NCBI GenBank assembly: GCA_027578815.1
Contig: JANBTH010000401.1
Coordinates: forward strand, 1-18,187
DNA length: 18,187 bases
Source of the DNA: Coemansia sp. RSA 1804
Lineage: Eukaryota; Kickxellomycota; Kickxellomycetes; Kickxellales; Kickxellaceae
Direction of reading: 5' to 3'
The stretch's first letter is position 1. Each line of letters opens with the position of its first letter. Positions 16,485 through 18,187 of this stretch are shown piece after piece. A model generated the notes under the pieces. The model did not search any database. It saw only the letters and a program-made list of their open reading frames with translations, and was not told where the DNA came from. The translations under genes were made by a program, and so were the position numbers.

Positions 16485-16500
16485 TATAAATATATTTATA
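16485..16500. repeat. Perfect 16-bp AT palindrome between convergent genes
   Basis: TATAAATATATTTATA is its own reverse complement and sits in the 120-bp gap between the protease stop and the 3' end of the secreted-protein gene. It may act as an AU-rich 3'-end efficiency element for both transcripts. It could also be chance in AT-rich sequence. Confidence 0.5.
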
Positions 16501-16555
16501 AAAGAAATGTATTTAGATTGTAGAGTTTGCCCCTGTAATAATGAAATGTTATATT

Positions 16556-16939
16556 CTAGATCAACACGTTGTTGTTGGTAAAGGTGTTGTGATTGTTGCA
16601 GCACTTGTTGGCGTTCTTGTTGTTGAGATAGACCGTGTTGTCGTTAAAGTTTGCAGCATTGGTGTTGGTGTTCAGCGCATTGGTGAAGCTGCTGGCAAAA
16701 GGAATGCCAAAGCCGCCCCACCCTCCACAGCCACCGCATCCGCCCCAGCCGCCACATCCGCCCCAGCCGCCGCATCCTCCGCAGCGCTTGTGGACATGAC
16801 CTGGAACATTGGCGCCTGCAACATTGACTGCTGGTGCTGGCTCAGCGGATGCCTCGGCAACTGGCGCTGCAAGCGAGAAGCCTGGGAATGCAAGAAGAGC
16901 AAAGAAAGCGGGAGCAATGGCTGAGACGGAGCAGATCAT
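16556..16939 (-). CDS. Small secreted pre-pro protein, Cys/Gly/Trp-rich and Asn-rich
   Basis: The 127-residue product has a clear signal peptide (hydrophobic core FFALLAFPGFSLA, cleavage near 24), then an Ala/Pro/Val pro-segment. HVHKR (Lys51-Arg52) is a typical Kex2 site. The predicted mature part begins with CGG(C/W)GG repeats (53-76; Cys 53, 56, 62, 68, 71 and Trp 59, 65, 74), then a FGIPFASSF spacer. An Asn/Thr-rich tail (NALNTNTNAANFNDN, NTVYLNNKNANK) with Cys113-Cys114 follows. I recognise the layout as that of fungal secreted or cell-wall proteins but not a named family. Wall glue, metal binding, or a processed peptide are all possible. A TATAAAAGG box lies 115 bp before the ATG and the leader is CAA-rich, which together suggest a strong, regulated promoter. 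It is convergent with the protease, 120 bp apart. Confidence 0.8.
   Translation of the reverse strand: MICSVSAIAPAFFALLAFPGFSLAAPVAEASAEPAPAVNVAGANVPGHVHKRCGGCGGWGGCGGWGGCGGCGGWGGFGIPFASSFTNALNTNTNAANFNDNTVYLNNKNANKCCNNHNTFTNNNVLI
16712..16783 (-). repeat. CGGWGG coding repeat in the secreted protein
   Basis: About 72 bp encode residues 53-76, built from CGGC and CGGWGG units directly after the Kex2 site. The DNA is locally G-rich on the coding strand and imperfectly repetitive, so copy number may vary between strains. Confidence 0.75.
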
Positions 16940-17053
16940 TTTGAGCTTATTTCTGAAAAAGAATGATGTTGCTGTTGGTTTCGTTGTTTTGATTGTTGAT
17001 GTTGTGGTTGTTGTTGGTAATGAAATTGTCTTTGAAAACTGTGCTACGCGGCA

Positions 17054-17062
17054 CCTTTTATA
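17054..17062 (-). promoter_or_regulatory. TATA box of the small secreted protein gene
   Basis: TATAAAAGG on the minus strand is a near-ideal TATA box, 115 bp before the ATG at 16939. Between them lies a leader rich in CAA and ACA triplets. Confidence 0.65.
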
Positions 17063-17503
17063 GTTCTAATTCAGTGTTCATATAAAGATGCTCTATAAAT
17101 TTTCCGCATTAGATGTTACGCCTTATCTTTCATATTCCAAATATTCTATCTCCACTGACATCACAGACATCGATTTAGAACAGCCCAGATATCAAATACA
17201 AAAGAAAAACAAAGCCCTCTTATTGGTATTTATTCATGTTTAGGAAGCTAATCTTTAAACTGTGTCGCTTTTTCTCAAGTCTCATCACCCAATTCTTTAG
17301 TATAGAAATTAAAGCTAGTTTTTCATTGCAATATATTATGAGTTTAGATGTTGGCTTTTACGTATGCTGTCTGTAGGGCAGCCTCTCGCTATATTACATG
17401 CAACAGACAAGTAATATGCTCAAGTGTAAACATTTATAATGACGATCAAAATCATATAATTATACCACTTGGTGCACACCTGAAGCAAATTAAGCTTTAG
17501 CTT

Positions 17504-17593
17504 CTACTCGTCAATGTCTTTAGCCAGTTCACCAGATGCAAGACAAAGGATTTGGTAAAGAACTTCAGGATCAAGGTCGTTTATATGAGTCAT
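17504..17593 (-). other. Tiny F-box-like frame (possible gene remnant or exon)
   Basis: The frame MTHINDLDPEVLYQILCLAS ends after 29 codons. The spacing of INDLDPEVLYQIL matches the first helix of an F-box (I..L..EVL..IL). TATTTTCAG lies directly before its ATG and looks like a splice acceptor, so it may be an internal exon or a decayed copy. No continuation of an F-box is found in the following 100 bp. Confidence 0.2.
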
Positions 17594-18034
17594 TCTGAAA
17601 ATATGTGTGTTTATAAGAACAAATACCAGAAGCTAGGTTGAATAGAGAAACAAAAGAGGTTGCCACATCTGTTGTGGTGTCAAAGTAGCATCTTAACAAA
17701 AATAAAATTGACAAGGCTGCAACATGTGCACACCACCCATGCAAAGCTGTGTTGATAGCCAAAAGCCTGGGATGCCGATTACAATCAACACACGATCAAG
17801 ACATTGTTGATCAATAAAAAGGCCAGCAAACGTAAACAAAATCGCATTTACGCAGTTTTTGTCTTTTACTCTCTCTCTTTCTCTTTCCTATATTTTAACT
17901 TTTCCATTCAGACGCTTGCATTGCTATGTATATTCATTCTCTACCTTTTTGTACTTTTTGGTTGTTCCAATATCCTATCAACCCCTAGACGACTATAGAA
18001 AACAACAAAAGAAGCCTCCAGTCGTCACACGAAG

Positions 18035-18123
18035 GTTGTTATGATGACGTATGAGATGTTAACATTTGATCAAAATGTTAACATTTGATGCAAAGGTTAA
18101 CATCTCATAACATCGTGAATAAC
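18035..18123. repeat. Inverted repeat enclosing GTTAAC sites at 19-bp spacing
   Basis: A perfect 14-bp inverted repeat, TATGAGATGTTAAC at 18050-18063 and its complement at 18096-18109, extends outward imperfectly to about 28 bp per arm (18035-18063, 18096-18123). Inside, the 15-mer ATGTTAACATTTGAT occurs at 18056 and again at 18075. GTTAAC occurs three times, at 18058, 18077 and 18096, exactly 19 bp apart. Confidence 0.8.
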
Positions 18124-18187
18124 ATTTTTCTAATAGGATCTGATTCTTTAGTAGTGTATTCTTTTCAATAGTGAATGATCGGTGGCT

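Larger units (their letters stand above)
17063..18187. other. AT-rich right end with no convincing gene
   Basis: About 1.1 kb of AT-rich DNA follows the secreted-protein promoter. The frames here (for example 17571-17762 minus, 17804-17998 plus) are hydrophobic by base composition and show no domain. Two items stand out: a 29-codon F-box-like frame at 17504-17593 (minus), and a GTTAAC repeat cluster at 18035-18123. A pyrimidine-rich tract near 17866-17900 might belong to the promoter of a gene beyond the right edge. Confidence 0.45.

Noticed and set aside
1..18187. tRNA, rRNA, CRISPR array or bacterial-type operon
   Set aside because: I saw no T-loop-like GGTTCGANNCC box, no ribosomal core sequence, no regular direct repeats with unique spacers, and no ribosome-binding sites. 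Gene structure is eukaryotic.

Overview
The window looks like nuclear DNA from a filamentous or early-diverging fungus. It carries two fungal-type protein kinases (FunK1 family), a eukaryotic SMC5 gene, short introns with GTAAGT/GTATGC donors and CTAAT-like branch sites, a secreted protein with a Kex2 Lys-Arg site, and TATA boxes about 110 bp before some starts. FunK1 expansion, mostly intronless genes and strongly G/C-ending codons in SMC5 fit a zygomycete-grade fungus such as Kickxellomycotina. That placement is a guess from general familiarity, not a search result.

Left part (1-5330, all on the minus strand): a FunK1 locus. From 5' to 3' along the minus strand it holds (i) a three-exon gene, 5330 to 2642, that I reconstruct as a coiled-coil + nuclease-like + FunK1 kinase protein of about 812 residues; (ii) a second, 5'-decayed FunK1 copy (2456 to 654) with an in-frame stop at 2298-2300; and (iii) the start of an unrecognised basic, disordered protein that runs off the left edge (380 to 1). 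Both kinases have a PD...(E)xK arrangement before the kinase domain, suggesting a nuclease-fold half joined to a kinase half.

Middle (6192-12972): a small coiled-coil protein of unknown function (+), SMC5 of the Smc5/6 genome-maintenance complex (+), a ChaC-type glutathione-degrading gamma-glutamylcyclotransferase (-, convergent with SMC5), and a BAHD-like acyltransferase (-). These look like ordinary chromosomal genes with unrelated functions, not an operon.

Right part: a gene-free stretch of about 2.3 kb (12973-15241), then a convergent pair of surface or secreted proteins. One is a trypsin-fold serine protease with a probable GPI tail (+, 15242-16435). The other is a small pre-pro secreted Cys/Gly/Trp-rich protein (-, 16556-16939). 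They are separated by an AT palindrome. The last 1.1 kb has no convincing gene and ends in a GTTAAC array with 19-bp spacing inside an inverted repeat.

Most worth following up: the coiled-coil/nuclease-like/kinase protein and its decayed neighbour, the protease with Arg where trypsin has its specificity Asp, the Kex2-processed Cys-Gly-Trp protein, and the 19-bp repeat at the right end.
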